From Leptoclinus maculatus (lineage: Eukaryota; Chordata; Actinopteri; Perciformes; Stichaeidae), in assembly GCA_032191485.1 (NCBI GenBank), contig JAVDOI010000003.1, positions 10,230,986-10,294,985 on the forward strand: a DNA stretch of 64,000 nt, given 5' to 3'. A program made the position numbers and the translations under genes. The notes under the pieces are model-generated. The model had not been told where the DNA came from, ran no database searches, and worked only from the letters and a program-made list of their open reading frames with translations. This document shows, piece after piece, positions 1 through 63,972 of this stretch; position 1 is the stretch's first letter; every line of letters starts with the position of its first letter.

Positions 1-133
1 TATTGCTGCCCAGCAGCCACTTCTAAACTCTTAGAAGTCCCGTAGTATTGCTGTAGAGCTCCCCAGAGTCTGAGTCTCAGCTAAACGCTTTAAATTCAGT
101 TATCGGCCCACACACACGCACACAAAACGGACT

Positions 134-147
134 GGGGGGGGGGGGGG
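134..147 (+). repeat. Homopolymer G14
   Basis: Fourteen consecutive G residues in the fmn1 intron. Confidence 0.9.
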
Positions 148-800
148 ATTTCATTAAAAAAAATGGAATCATTGAAATTCTTCCTCAGTGCTCTACCACA
201 ATCAGTCATTATGAGACGGCAGTAATGCCTGCAGTCCCTCCAGTTATCTAGGACTTGGACAGCAGGGGGGAAAAAGGATTAGACTAATAACTTTTCATTA
301 TGATAATGCTGCGCTGCATGGTCCCGCAGTGGGAACTGCTGACTGTGGTTTGGGACACTTCCAAATGCAGTCCGGGCCAAGGAAAGAAATTTGTGATCAG
401 AAACAGCTCTCTCTACGATCTCTCTTAAATATAAGAAATAGGCAAACAATGAACACCTATTGATATACGTTTGCTATGTTCATTCATGACTCGGCTAAAC
501 AACCTGGATCTTGTACATGTGTGACAATGCTTTCCCAAATAAATTGACAGTCGAATAATTAAAAGTGCACGGTGGCCCACACTGCCACCATGTGGACAGG
601 GAGAGGAAGAGGCCAAGAGGAAGAGGAATGTTTTTCTCCCTGTAGTCAAACACTGCAGTGAAGCTCTAATGTCGGTGCTGAATGCTAGAGAGAAAACATA
701 GTGATGCGACACACCACACTGCAATGTAATGACAGTAATCAGATATGGAGAATCAACTCTTACATGAAATAGGTAATGAAGGCGCTGCACTCTTCCGTGT

Positions 801-817
801 ACACACACACACACACA

Positions 818-851
<34 letters not shown>
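801..851 (+). repeat. (AC)n microsatellite with GC interruption
   Basis: About 25 dinucleotide units, interrupted by GCGC near 819-822, in the fmn1 intron. Confidence 0.95.
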
Positions 852-854
<3 letters not shown>

Positions 855-2526
855 CTTAAGTTCGCTGGCCATGGGGAAAACTGAGCTCTCATTGCCATAT
901 AATCTCCCTCTCTGCTGCTCGAAAAGCTGAGAGTAAATCACAGTGTCCATAACTGAGGAGACACAGGGTGCAGTACAGTTTCGTCGGATAGCAAGTAATG
1001 CTGACTGGAACATCCTAACACGAGACAACAGCAGTCCATCGAATACCGTCCGATGCCAGCGTACTTTAAAGGTACATGCAGGTATTTATTTAGAGCAAAC
1101 CTGCAGGTGTTGACTGACAGTGAAAATCACATGTGAGTGAGCAGCTGTCAGATAGGATGTGTGTGTGTTAAGGTAAGCATTGAGATTTTAACAATATAGT
1201 ATATGTATTTGGCACAGCTCAAAGGTCATCTGACGTCTGACCCTGACAGGTGGGTGTCGTCAGTGCTGAATGATCCAGCTTCCACAGTGTCGGCTGTAAA
1301 TCACTCATCCAGTGGTCAGAGAACGCTTTGTGGACGCTGTGTTGAACACAACAAAGCAGACATGAGATCACTAACGGCAATGATAATGAGTGAACCTGGT
1401 CATTTTTTTTATATCAATAATGGGACGACTGCAGGCCAGACAAAGCAGAAATACCCATATCTATAATTTCAGAACTTTTCACAAATCAACACTAGCCTAT
1501 CTCCTCTCACACTAAAGTCTCATTGTTGTTACAGACATTCAAACAGCTTTGCCCGGTCTGCCTTATTTTATCCACTAAAAATCTATAAACCTCATCATTC
1601 AAAGTAAAATAACTGGCCCATGTGGCAAACTGAGGTGCATCTGGCATCCTCACCCCCCTCCTCCATCACTTTTTAGGCAGGAAGAAGAATCATAGACTTC
1701 TATATAAATCATGAAAAATGAAGGATTTACTAATCACCCGGTTTCTTTTGCGCCTGTCAAAGCCATTTTTCTACGCAGGCTTGTTGGCCGTGCACGGCTG
1801 TCAGGCTGGCTGATAGACTGACTGGTCTGGCAGTGCTGAGGTCCACGTGAGGGGGCGGCTACCAGTTGAAACTCAGGGACGAGTGCTGTGGTGCTTTGAG
1901 GACCAGAGCAGCAATATAGCATGACCCGATGCTCACAGAGTCATCATTATTCATTTGAAATGCAGTTCTGGAGGCTAATGGGATATACAGAACCGAGGAA
2001 GAGTGAGGAGTGCTTTCATTGGGCCTGGCGGGCCATTGACTGGGAGGCAGGAAATTTGGTTAAAAAAAGTCACTCCAGTCCACTGGTGGGTGCATGTTTA
2101 AAAGAGTGGGACATTGAGGAGAAGCCTTTAAGAAGCTGCTCATACTGAAAAGCACGAGATGGAACATAGCTAACATTCGCCACGGTGGTAGTGTAGGAGT
2201 CATTTATTAAAGAAAACAAGTTACACTTTACATGAGAAGGACCTTTGTGCCCCGTTTCACTGCACGTAGTATGCAGACCGAGAGAAGCAGGTTTTGGCAG
2301 AATCCACTTCATTATCTGAATAGAGCCCTTGTCTTCACTGGGTGGAACAATGTTGCATGGCAGGGCAATTTGTGTAGAATGACAGCGAGCTGGGAGAGAG
2401 TGGGGTGATATACTCCTGCTCTGCCCTGATCAGTTTCATATGACCTTGCAGGAACGTATTGGGTAATCTGATTATGGTATTGCCTGCCATATGTCAGACA
2501 ATAAAATAAGTAGGGGATGGAAGGAA

Positions 2527-2558
2527 GGGGGGGGCGGGGGGGGGGAGACAGAGAGTGA

Positions 2559-2593
<35 letters not shown>

Positions 2594-2595
2594 AG
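2527..2595 (+). repeat. G-rich run followed by (GTGAGA)n-like repeat
   Basis: A run of 18 G with a single C is followed by imperfect AGAGTG/GAGA units over about 50 bp. Purine-only on this strand. Confidence 0.85.
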
Positions 2596-4502
2596 ACTAA
2601 TAGCTGATTGGACTGAAAAGTGATGTTTTAAAGCAGCCATTATCAAAATGTTGACAGCGGATCACTGTAATGCGAAAAGGGTTGCCCTCAGCTCTACAGA
2701 GCTTTATGGCGTGTTTAGCTAATTATTCTGGGTTTCTGGCCAAACCCACTGTATACTACATGCTCAGCAACAAAAACGGCAGACAGACAAAGTTAATGGC
2801 TAGCTGGTGAACAGAGCATGCAACCACTTACACACCTTCAGTGAATGTATAGACAGAGTATTCTGTTCCACAGACTACAGAGCATTAGCACATGAAGCAA
2901 ACAAGAGAACTTATTACTTTAAAATCACAATCTCTGTCTGCATCATCACCCTCATTAATAAGCATTGCGATTAAAGAACCCGTATTATAATTAGTGCACC
3001 ATTTGCGAACTATGAAGGGCCGGGCTTCTAACAGACCCACTTAGCCCTTTTGGCTGGACCCTGTGATGTTCGTTTTTCTGTGTTAACATCTGTGTTGTCT
3101 AATTGTATTCAATTATCAAGCAACACAAGGGCGATCTAGTAAACAGCTAAGATGCGGCAAAAAACAACAAAAGGATCTATTTTAAGATGAAAGGCTTAAG
3201 CTTCGAGTGAGAGGACTGTGCAGCATGAAGCATTTGGTTAAGTGTATCTTGCTCTGTCAGAGTCTCATACAGACAGCTTACAATATCAATATCATCAGCT
3301 GGGGCCCATGCTCAGGATATTAAAAAACAGGGCTCATAATGTCACTTTTGACATTTTTTTTAAAGTGTGGTCTAATGCCAGAAAATGTGGATTATGTGTG
3401 CGTGCGTGTGTGCCTAAATGTTAATGGAGGCATCTGTGTGTGTGGCGTCTGTGAATGCCGAGGTGAGGACATACAGGGACAGTGTCATTTCAGTGGGAAC
3501 TGATCCAAATGATCTCCACAAGAGTAAAGCTGGGCTATCTATTCCCCTATCCACCAGTTAGCTTAGCATCACACAGCTCAGCTCAGCTCTCCTCCTCCCT
3601 CTCCCTCCCCCCCCCCCTCCGGCTGTTGCTGAGCATCGCATTGTTGGCTGTGTCGGTTGAGCAAGTTCTGATCTGTGATGTGATGAAACAGCTCAAATGC
3701 TCTGGAGCTTCCTTAAAAATGCAGCGCAGTTCTTGAATTAGGAGGTAAAACCAACCATTATCCACGGTCTATTAGTAAATCACATGGAAGGCCATCTGAT
3801 GCTGCTGCAAATTAAAGCAAAGATTGTGTTGAGCCGACTGATGATTAACCACTTTACAGAGGTACATAATGCATTCATGCTTCTGACATTATTAAGGCTT
3901 TGCAAATATTCTATATGCTGTGAGTATTTAAAACTCAATCACTGTAGGCAGATACAATGGTGCAGATTATGGAAAGAGGAAAGGAGTTCTGCAAATAATA
4001 ATCCCTTCCTCTGTAACCCTTGGGCCTGCTGGGTCACGGATCCTTTGTCAGTTTCCTGTGAACTGGAGAGGATGTGGATTTAAGGGAGAGACAGCAGGTC
4101 CCTAAAAGTCCAAATTGGCAATGCTTCAGTTAACACTGCGCTCACGAGAACCCTGGTCAGGTCGAACCCCGTGTCAACTTTGAGCCTTTGATCTGGGACA
4201 CTCCCACTAATCTCTGCCTTCCCTACGGCGCTTAGAGAGTTAAAGTGGATCATCAGCCAAAGTATTCTCAGGCCCCGTTTGCCCCTTGTGCAACTCTGCT
4301 GGGTAGTTTTTAATTTGTGGTCACAGCCAAGATGTGAACACGGCAATAAAAAAAAAACTACCAGGACAAGGCTAGCAGAGACGTTTTAGAAAGCGATGCA
4401 TATTTAATAGACTGGCTGGTTTATTAGATAACAGCCGGGGTGACAAAGTAAAAGAAAATGTTTGTCAGTTACAATGCTGCAGAGTAATTGCTGACACAGA
4501 CT

Positions 4503-4523
4503 CACACACACACACACACACAA
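4503..4523 (+). repeat. (CA)10 microsatellite
   Basis: Short CA repeat in the fmn1 intron, about 190 bp from the coding exon donor. Confidence 0.9.
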
Positions 4524-4713
4524 AGGCACTTCTTTCTTGTTCCGCTCTTTGAAATCCAGCAACAACAATGCCAGATGAAGGGCATATTCTGACAAGCGCT
4601 TCATGCTACTAAGGTGATAAAAGCACTCGTGTCGACATTCACGTCGAGGCAGGGAGTTCGAAACATGAATCGGTGTGTTCAGAGTAGGAGCAGCGTGAGC
4701 TCTGATGGCTTAC

Positions 4714-6286
4714 CTGTTGTCGTGGAGTTGCTGGAGGAGTTCCACTTGAAGCTGCTGGGCCGCCTGCTGAGGTTCAGTTCCAGACGGGTGACAGTCCGCT
4801 TGTTGCCGTTCTTGTCGATGACCTCGGAGAAGAGTTTGGGCTCATCTGTGTTACTGGAGCTGTCTTGTTCGTGGTCCACGTCCTTATCCGAGAGCACAAC
4901 GATGCGGTGGTTGAGCTGTGGGCTTTCCTGCTTGGAGGACAGAGGGGACAGGACTGGGGACATGCTCTGGAGACTGTTGGAGGCAGGGAAAGATGTGTTG
5001 AAGACCCCAGCGAGCGATGGTGAAGAAGGGCTCTTTGTGTGGTATTTAGCTGGGGGGTGAGGTTCGGTGGTATGTGATAAGGGCAACCGTAGCCCCTCAG
5101 AGAGCTGGTTACCTGTCTTTTCTCTACTGACTCCCAGCAGGTGGTCTTTGTTTGGTCCTCTCCACTCTCCATACCCCTGCTGGCAGCTGCTAGTCCCTGG
5201 ATGTAGCATGGCTGGCCCGCCCCTTTTGGGGCTCGTGTGGTTGACATGTTGCACTCTCCCTTCGACATCCTGCACTTTGGCCACCACCCTGACCCCTCTA
5301 TTGAGCTGGTTGATTTCCCCATACAGCTGCTGAGCGGACATGGCTGCTGATCCGTTCTCACCCAGACAATCAGACCTCTTAACTGGGCGAAGGTTGTTCC
5401 CGCTTTCCCGCCGAGTCAGACCCTCCATCAGGTTGCAGAATGACGACTCGTAACCCAGCTCACCGTCGTACTCTGAGAAGTCGTTGCAGAAATCGATGTC
5501 GGGGTCAAATGTCCGGTTGTCCTCCATGAAGTCCCAACCCTCACGAGTGATCTGGAAGGGTTCCTCCATGGGCAGGATGGGATTACTGACTGCACTGACG
5601 CAAGAGCTGGTGACTGGGCTGTCAGTGACATGGCCAGAGGTTGAGGTACTTTGGATCTGCTGCATTACTGAGGCTGAACATGTGGACGCACTGTTGTGAG
5701 CAGGACGATCAACAGATGAAGTTCTACTCTTAACTTTCCTCTTCATCTTACTGTGCAGGATATCCTCGGTGCCGTCAAGCTTCTTGCCTCCCGACTTCTT
5801 CAGCTTTTTGCTCTTGGATGTCGCTCTCTTATGCTCTTGGGACACCGTGAGAGACTGGTTGCCGCTGCTGAGGACCTGACCTCCAAGGTGAACTTCCGGA
5901 CCCTCCATGTAATCCTGGAGTTTCCCATCCTGGTTACCCATCCTGACTTTGATGGCGCAATCCCTACACAGCGACAAGAGATCCGCCAGCAACTGGTGGT
6001 GCTCCGCCGCAAGCCAGCAGAGCTCTGCAACTGCCTCCTTTGTTGCCTGCTGGGTGATGAGAAGTTCGCCCGAGGAGCTGGAAGACTGGCCTCTTTGTTC
6101 GGACACTGCGAGATCCTCCTTTCCCCGGTCATGGTCATTACAGGCTATTTCTGAATGAGGGGCGCGGCTTTTGTACTTAAAGCCCGGGGCCCGCCTCTTG
6201 GGGAAATACAGGCTGATGTTGCTTAACTCACAGATAGGTGCATATAGGAGCAATACAGTGTGTGTGCCTTCCATGATGGGTGCCAT
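4714..6286 (-). CDS. fmn1: Formin-1, N-terminal coding exon (partial gene)
   Basis: Formins nucleate and elongate actin filaments through FH1-FH2; FMN1 acts at cell junctions and in limb development. This exon encodes only the N-terminal region, which in mammals is linked to alpha-catenin and microtubule association. The start MEGTHTVLLLYAPICELSNI resembles mammalian FMN1. Further matches, numbered from that Met at 6274, are a segment ending MGNQDGKLQ (about 78-120), a VVAKVQDVEGRVQHV motif (about 330-344) and a VFNTS...SPVLSPLS...LNHRIVVLS block (about 424-462). A basic, NLS-like stretch lies at about 149-184; the rest is Ser-rich and low in structure. The exon ends with donor CAG|GTAAGC, leaving one base over. 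An in-frame ATG at 6286 lies 12 nt upstream of 6274; both have A at -3 and G at +4. Identification rests on recalled homologues and on the ryr3 neighbour. Confidence 0.9.
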
Positions 6287-7181
6287 GTTTATCACTTGAG
6301 CACCCCGAGTAAGTGGTCAGCCCCCAGTCGGAGTGATTGGGCTCGGACTGCAAGGGGAGGATCTCCGGCTATTCATCACTTGGCCTGTCCAGACACTGTC
6401 AGTGAGAAAGTAGCACACACAGCTTTAGATTCTGTGAAGAAGATAGATTATTTGAATAATGATACAGAGCTATTTTTTTTAAGCATAACAATACAAACTA
6501 CTCCGTTCCCTACAACAGACCCTCCATATTTCACTGTCAAACTCACTTGTTATTTAAAAAACTAAATCAAATCAAACACTTCATAGATTAAACAAGACAT
6601 TAAATTACATTACACACACCATACTAACAATATCTTATCCTCATCATCCTCTCTTCTTGTTGTTTGAGTGGATGAAACATTTCTAAACCGCATTTCATCA
6701 ACATTTCACAAGCTGCTGCCGCATAAAACCTGAGTGTCCCACAAGGTGACGACACACGCAGAGCCCCGTGCTTTTGCTGCCGTTTGAGATGTTTACAAGC
6801 AAAAACAGGCGCACATCTTGCATGTGCTTCAACGGATTCCCTCGACATTTGGCAATATCTCTGAACTGTTTACATCATAACATAATCCCGTGGGTAACCG
6901 TCACCTTGCAACAAGCCCTGGTGCAGTTGTCAGTGTTAAAATGGCAGCATAGTTACACTAACCCTACGGGGTTACTGCTGCCCATTGCGATTGAAATCGA
7001 GAAATATTCAGTTACATTTATTATGAATTAAGATGTAATGCATAAAGCTCTGCATAAGCAACATGCCAGCTTCACGTCAACGTCATATATTCAATTAGAA
7101 GCTGAAAGTGCGTTACAGTCCACTGCACCTGCAGCAGGTGAAGCACAGCAGCACTTGGAGAAATAACAAACAGTTACTTAC

Positions 7182-7300
7182 CCGATTTAGCGGCATGGCA
7201 AATAATTCTTCACATCTCTGTACTGCAGCCAGCCAGTGCTCACAGCTGCCTCGCAGAGCTTGTCTGTTGTGAGTGACAGGAGTTTGGTCCAATAGATAAA
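7182..7300 (-). other. fmn1: Candidate noncoding first exon of fmn1
   Basis: On the minus strand the sequence reads CGG|GTAAGTAAC at 7182/7181, a near-perfect splice donor about 0.9 kb upstream of the fmn1 coding exon. A CCAAT box lies a little further upstream. A weak AG acceptor could sit just before the coding exon near 6297. The upstream boundary is a guess; the exon is inferred from the donor and its location only. Confidence 0.35.
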
Positions 7301-7325
7301 CTCAGCGCCGGCTCGCCGCTATTTG

Positions 7326-7330
7326 ATTGG
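7326..7330 (-). promoter_or_regulatory. CCAAT box in putative fmn1 promoter
   Basis: ATTGG on the plus strand reads CCAAT on the minus strand, in the context AGCAACCAATCAAAT, about 145 bp upstream of the candidate noncoding exon donor. This spacing fits a promoter-proximal NF-Y site for fmn1. No TATA box is evident, and the transcription start is not determinable from the sequence. Confidence 0.3.
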
Positions 7331-8045
7331 TTGCTTAGTATTTGTCCACATCCCACATTTTGAGTCAGTGCAGCTGCAGCTTGCAGGTAGGCCATGTGAT
7401 GGGTTTCAGTCTGTGCATCGTGAGGGGAGGGGGCCAAGTATGGCTGAAATTAATTTAATGTAACAGTCCTTAGCAGTTTTTAGTGTGTCGCAGGCTTACA
7501 TTAGTACTTTGTAGTACACGCAGAGAGATAAGAGCATGTGAAAGTACCTGCTCTTTGAAGGCCCGAGGAGGTGCCATTTCTTACGAAACAGAGACACCTA
7601 GTGGCCAACATGTGCATTGCTGTTATACCACTGAGCTGGATCAATTCAACTATTTTCTTGATTTATGTATTAATCTCTGCCAAGGACGCATTGTCTTCAA
7701 TCAAGTTATAGCCTATTTGTATGACAGGGAGCAGGATATCTAAAAAAAAATGTTTTTGATGGGGTGAATAATAGTTTATTGAATTTGTTCTTGTTTAGAT
7801 GCTGTGGCAGTCACAATAACTTAGCTTTCAGACAGAAAATGTTAAAGAAAGAAAAAAGCTCAGACAACAACACACAGAGGGAGACCAACTTCATTCATTT
7901 TTAAGGTAGACATATTACTCCACTCTATCTTTCCATAGCAAATAGTTGTTTGTTTGCTGCTATATTAATGCTCTCCTTAGCATAACAGTCTAATTTCAGT
8001 TCCTACCTGTCATTGTTTTGCAGGGGGACAGGTGTGAGTGTCCCC

Positions 8046-8755
8046 GGCCAAATCCCAATGTCCCCCCTAAACCCCAAGCCCTGAACCCCCAAAGACTTAA
8101 TTGACGTCACCTGGTAAGTGGTCGAGTGTGAGAGACTGTGAGGGCTCGAGATGGTGTAAATAGGAATGGGACAGCACTTTGCTGTAACATATCACGTTAC
8201 CATGAAAACAACAAAAAATATGATGTATAATTGTGGGTATTTATTTTATACTTTGTACTCCCTGATTTGAACGTCTTCCAGGCTCTTTCCTCACAAGATG
8301 AGAGGTAACTTCATATAATCTATTTACTCGTTTTTGTCAAAACAGCTTCAATGACAAAATCAAATATGTGATGAATAAATACATAAATATCTTCTGATTT
8401 CATGTTTATTTTGTGTTCCATCTTTAACCCTTAATGTTTCTGAGTAAATTGAATATGACAGGCTGAACGCACGTGAGCCGTCCTCTTTGTTTACCTTTTG
8501 TTTTATGTCTCCATGCGTCCACTGGTTACCCCGTGTTTAACGTCACATTGCAATGATTTGTGGGTAATTCCCTTAGGCTAAGTCAGCATACCATGCTGAC
8601 TTACGGAAAGGGTTCATAAAGGGCTCAAAATGTCAGCCAGCGAGCCCTCAAACACTTGACGATTTGACAGTGGGACAGCCTTAAACCCTCACGGACTTCG
8701 CGGGAGCGCGCCTCAAAGTCCGTGAGTCCGTAAGGGGGGACATTGGGATTTGGCC
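8046..8755. mobile_element. Nonautonomous DNA transposon-like element with terminal inverted repeats
   Basis: The left end begins GGCCAAATCCCAATGTCCCC at 8046 and the right end is its reverse complement ending at 8755, giving terminal inverted repeats of about 23 bp around 710 bp of DNA. There is no transposase frame. A palindromic CRE (TGACGTCA) lies at 8102-8109, and the right side carries a second internal inverted repeat around AAGTCCGTGAG. I could not identify a clear target-site duplication or the superfamily. Confidence 0.65.
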
Positions 8756-8918
8756 AAGGAGATTATTCAAGGGGAACCCGCAGACCAGAAAGACCGGAGC
8801 TCGCTACCAACCAAGAGAGTAAGTAAGTAAGTAAGTAGGGTAAACTTACTGAAATAATTATGATGAAAAGTACAAAGGGTTGTGAAATATGAACGTTATG
8901 ATTAGCCTGGTCGTTTCA

Positions 8919-9160
8919 ATGGGCCATTTTCACCGCAGCTATTCTTGACATGTCATAGCAAGGCAAGCACAGGTGTAATTAATCAAATTAATTATGGTCC
9001 CATGCTAATTATTGTGTCTGCCATTCCAGTGAGCCAGCATGCAAATATACCGGGGACCTGGCCCACCTAAATGGAACAGGGCCATAATTAACGTTGTGAT
9101 TATTTACACCTGTGTTTACACTGCAATGACATAACGTGGCTGCTGTGAAAAGGACCCATT
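8919..9160. mobile_element. Foldback (MITE-like) element
   Basis: The two halves form an imperfect inverted repeat. AATGGGCCATTTTCACCGCAG at the left pairs with CTGCTGTGAAAAGGACCCATT at the right. Inside these, ACAGGTGTAATTAAT pairs with ATTATTTACACCTGT, and TTAATTATGG pairs with CCATAATTAA. The long imperfect hairpin without coding potential is typical of a short nonautonomous DNA transposon. Confidence 0.55.
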
Positions 9161-10160
9161 TGGGTCATAAAGACCGTAAAGGAGGACAGAGCATTTGTAA
9201 TCATAAATGGAGGAGGAGCAAACAATTTAACTGTGGGTCCAGACCTTTTAATCCGCCCATTCCACAGAGTTAGAGTCCACTATAATGAGTTGACGTCTGT
9301 CTGATATCAGGCAAGGTACAGTACAGGGAGGAGAGGAGGTACTGAGCAGATGTTATGCCACAGTGTTGACACTAGAGGGCGGCATCGCACAATGATCAGG
9401 GAGTATTTGTGTTTGTTTAATTTAGTTGTAGAGATGAGCATAGGCTTCTTTATGGCAAGGCTGAGGGTCATCTTTGATTTAACAGTGAGACCAGACTGAT
9501 TGCTGTTGTCCCTATATTTAGTCCACGGAAAACATTTACAGTTCATTCATATATATTTTTATATTCAGTTTGATCTCATTTAATGTTACATTATTTAAAC
9601 ATAACGTTTTAAATAATTTAACAAGTGTACAATTAGAAGTCAGTTTTGCAGCCTGGGATGTGCTCTTATATGCTCTCTTCATGAAAGGAAGGGAAACTCA
9701 CTGAATCTCAGCTCTCTCAGATATCACTCATTTTTTTTAAATTTGCTTTCGCATAATGTAGTAGCTTGTATAAACAAGAATGATACATATTAGCTACCTC
9801 ATAGCAAACACCTTGTGCATATTATAAGCTAAAATAAATGTAATTTGTGATCGTAGATAGATTGGTGTTGATATTGGAGGATGTTTGTCCGTCTGCTTTT
9901 TTTCCACTTCCAACAGTGGTAATAACACATTCTCTGTGTAGCAATACGTGTACACTAATGCTAAGCTATATAGACACACTCACTGAAGCGACACTTGCAC
10001 TGTGTAGTAGATCCTTAACAGAAAAGGGTGCTGACCATGGTGCTGATCTGGACCAGCGCTGGGAAATAGCAGCTACCATGAATTCCCTGCAGACCTGAAC
10101 CACGCTGTCGGTTTCCCTTTTCACTCATTAGCATGTTCTCTGTGAATCCGTAGCTCGGTG

Positions 10161-10561
10161 ATAGGGCGGGGGGGAACAACAACTGACGAGATACCTGTTC
10201 GGTAGTGACCATTTCAACGCGTTTAATGCTTTTTGTTTGAATATTCGCGCTTTCACGGTTGTATTAATACGGTCTGCCGGTGACGTCGAAGATAAAGACC
10301 CCGCTGCTGTATCTCGGCTACACGACTTGGCTTCACCCCCGTTTGCACCCCCCCCCCCTTTAGTGGCTCCAGCCCACCGATGCTGACACACACTCCTCCT
10401 CCTCCTCCGGGTGGCGAGCGGGGCTTGAGCACAGGGGCTTGAGTGACAGATGCTGCGGTAGTGTCCCCGCTGCATGGCCGTGGATTAGCTATATGCTAAT
10501 ATCGAAGAGGAGAGAGGAGCCACCGGAGGCTTCCCGAGTCTGAACAGGCTCCTCTGCAGCC
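10161..10561 (+). promoter_or_regulatory. ryr3: ryr3 5' flank / 5' UTR region
   Basis: This stretch is richer in GC and CpG than its surroundings and runs straight into the ryr3 start codon, so it should contain the core promoter and 5' UTR. I see a CRE-like TGACGTCG at 10281, a C10 run near 10350, repeated TCC triplets near 10395 and an octamer-like ATGCTAAT near 10493. There is no convincing TATA box and the start site cannot be placed. The start context GCAGCCATGG has G at -3 and G at +4. Confidence 0.45.
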
Positions 10562-62570
<52,009 letters not shown>

Positions 62571-63266
62571 GTGAGATGAGGTCATAGTCGCTGCAGATTA
62601 GTTACATCTGCGAAACTAACTAATAATGTTCCAACTAGCTCAAGAAGCAGTTTCAGGTCACTACATTGTAGGTTTCCTACCAAAATGTGTTCATCAGTTA
62701 CTAGTATCTAAACCAGTGGTTGCCTTATGTATATGCCATTTTCTTCAATGAACATTTACCACATCAAAGGAATATTTACATTTTACAGTTATATACTACA
62801 TGATATGATGATTATGATTGAGAGATTATATTATGTTATATTCAGACACATCAAAATAGAAAGAAATAAGCAAAAAAAATCTCTATTAGTAGAGCAAAGC
62901 ACTAATATGCAATGCATAATGTTGCCCTTGAATACCAAAAATGTAAGATCATTTTACTTTTTGAGCAGAATGAAATAATACATTTATCTTATCCGCATAC
63001 TTAAAGGATTACAGGTGTTTCTGCGTATCGTATGCTCCATGCACTAATGAGATAATATAAGTGTAATTTGTCACCCTGGCAGCTAACTGTAGAGTGAGGA
63101 AGATGTCAATCAAACACAGCCTGCACACTCCTGACAGGAGCTCCAATCATCATCCCTGGTTAACCATTTTTGGTATCCAGTGATCTATGCTAACAAATGT
63201 CAAAAGTAAAACAGCATCAACACTACATATCCTCTTGAAAACCACATCATTCACTCTCTTATGTGT

Positions 63267-63308
63267 AACAAGATGTACATTTTCCACTGGAAAAATGTAC
63301 ATCTTGTT
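63267..63308. repeat. Palindromic hairpin
   Basis: AACAAGATGTACATTTT at 63267 pairs with AAAATGTACATCTTGTT ending at 63308. The loop is only a few bases and there is one extra A/T in one arm. Confidence 0.8.
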
Positions 63309-63871
63309 TAAGTAAGACTGCCACTCCACACTGTGGGTAATGTTCGGTAACAGCTCTTTTCCTCCTACTCACACTTATGTTGTGACGTCTTTACGCGCGC
63401 AGTTTCACATCAATTTGCACCTCTGTTCATGTGATTTGGTCTCATGCGTCTGCTGTGTGATCTTATTGATGCTTATGTGACCTAAAGGTGCAAATCACCC
63501 ACAGAGGGCAAATGCAAGAAACTGTGCGTGAGTTAGAACTGATGAATCTTACAGTTAAGCACGCATGAATCTATAATAACTGACCACAAAGAGAGCCTGC
63601 AGGCTCACTGCTTCAAATGATGCATGAAACGGGATAATTCAGAGGGAGCTGTTCCATAATTTGTGTAATTTTCCACATGCATGGCTAATTTCTCTCCTCA
63701 CCCTCAGATTCCCTTTTTAGTTTTTCGCCAGAATTCCCTCATTTTGGTTCCAGGAGAATGGGAGCTAGTCCTCGCACCAAATGTTGCAAGCACTCTCTTT
63801 GTGTGCTATGAACAACGCCTCAAGGCGAACTCATCCTTCTTCTCTGTGGTGTCATTGCACCAGTGAGCGTG

Positions 63872-63972
<101 letters not shown>

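Larger units (their letters stand above)
1..4713 (-). other. fmn1: fmn1 intron (first intron after the long coding exon), incomplete
   Basis: This stretch follows the splice donor at 4713-4712 (minus strand, reads CAG|GTAAGC) and continues past the left edge. I found no further formin exon on the minus strand: the open frames here are short, lack formin similarity, or run through CA repeats. It holds a G14 run (134-147), (CA)n tracts (801-851, 4503-4523), a G-rich plus GA-rich stretch (2527-2595) and a C-rich tract (3597-3620). The proline-rich, FH1 and FH2 exons must lie further to the left. Confidence 0.7.
7331..10160. other. fmn1-ryr3 divergent intergenic region
   Basis: No supported gene here. 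The open frames are short and without recognisable similarity. The region contains two inverted-repeat DNA elements (8046-8755 and 8919-9160) with a short (GTAA)n stretch between them (about 8819-8837). The remainder is AT-rich unique-looking sequence. Confidence 0.6.

Noticed and set aside
425..1028. Long open frames through the CA repeat on both strands
   Set aside because: The proteins are Cys-Val or Thr-His dipeptide strings from the (AC)n tract with no similarity outside it; typical repeat artefacts.
4614..6154. Plus-strand frames of 133-148 residues opposite fmn1
   Set aside because: Shadows of the formin coding exon; no own codon bias or similarity, while the minus frame matches FMN1 throughout.
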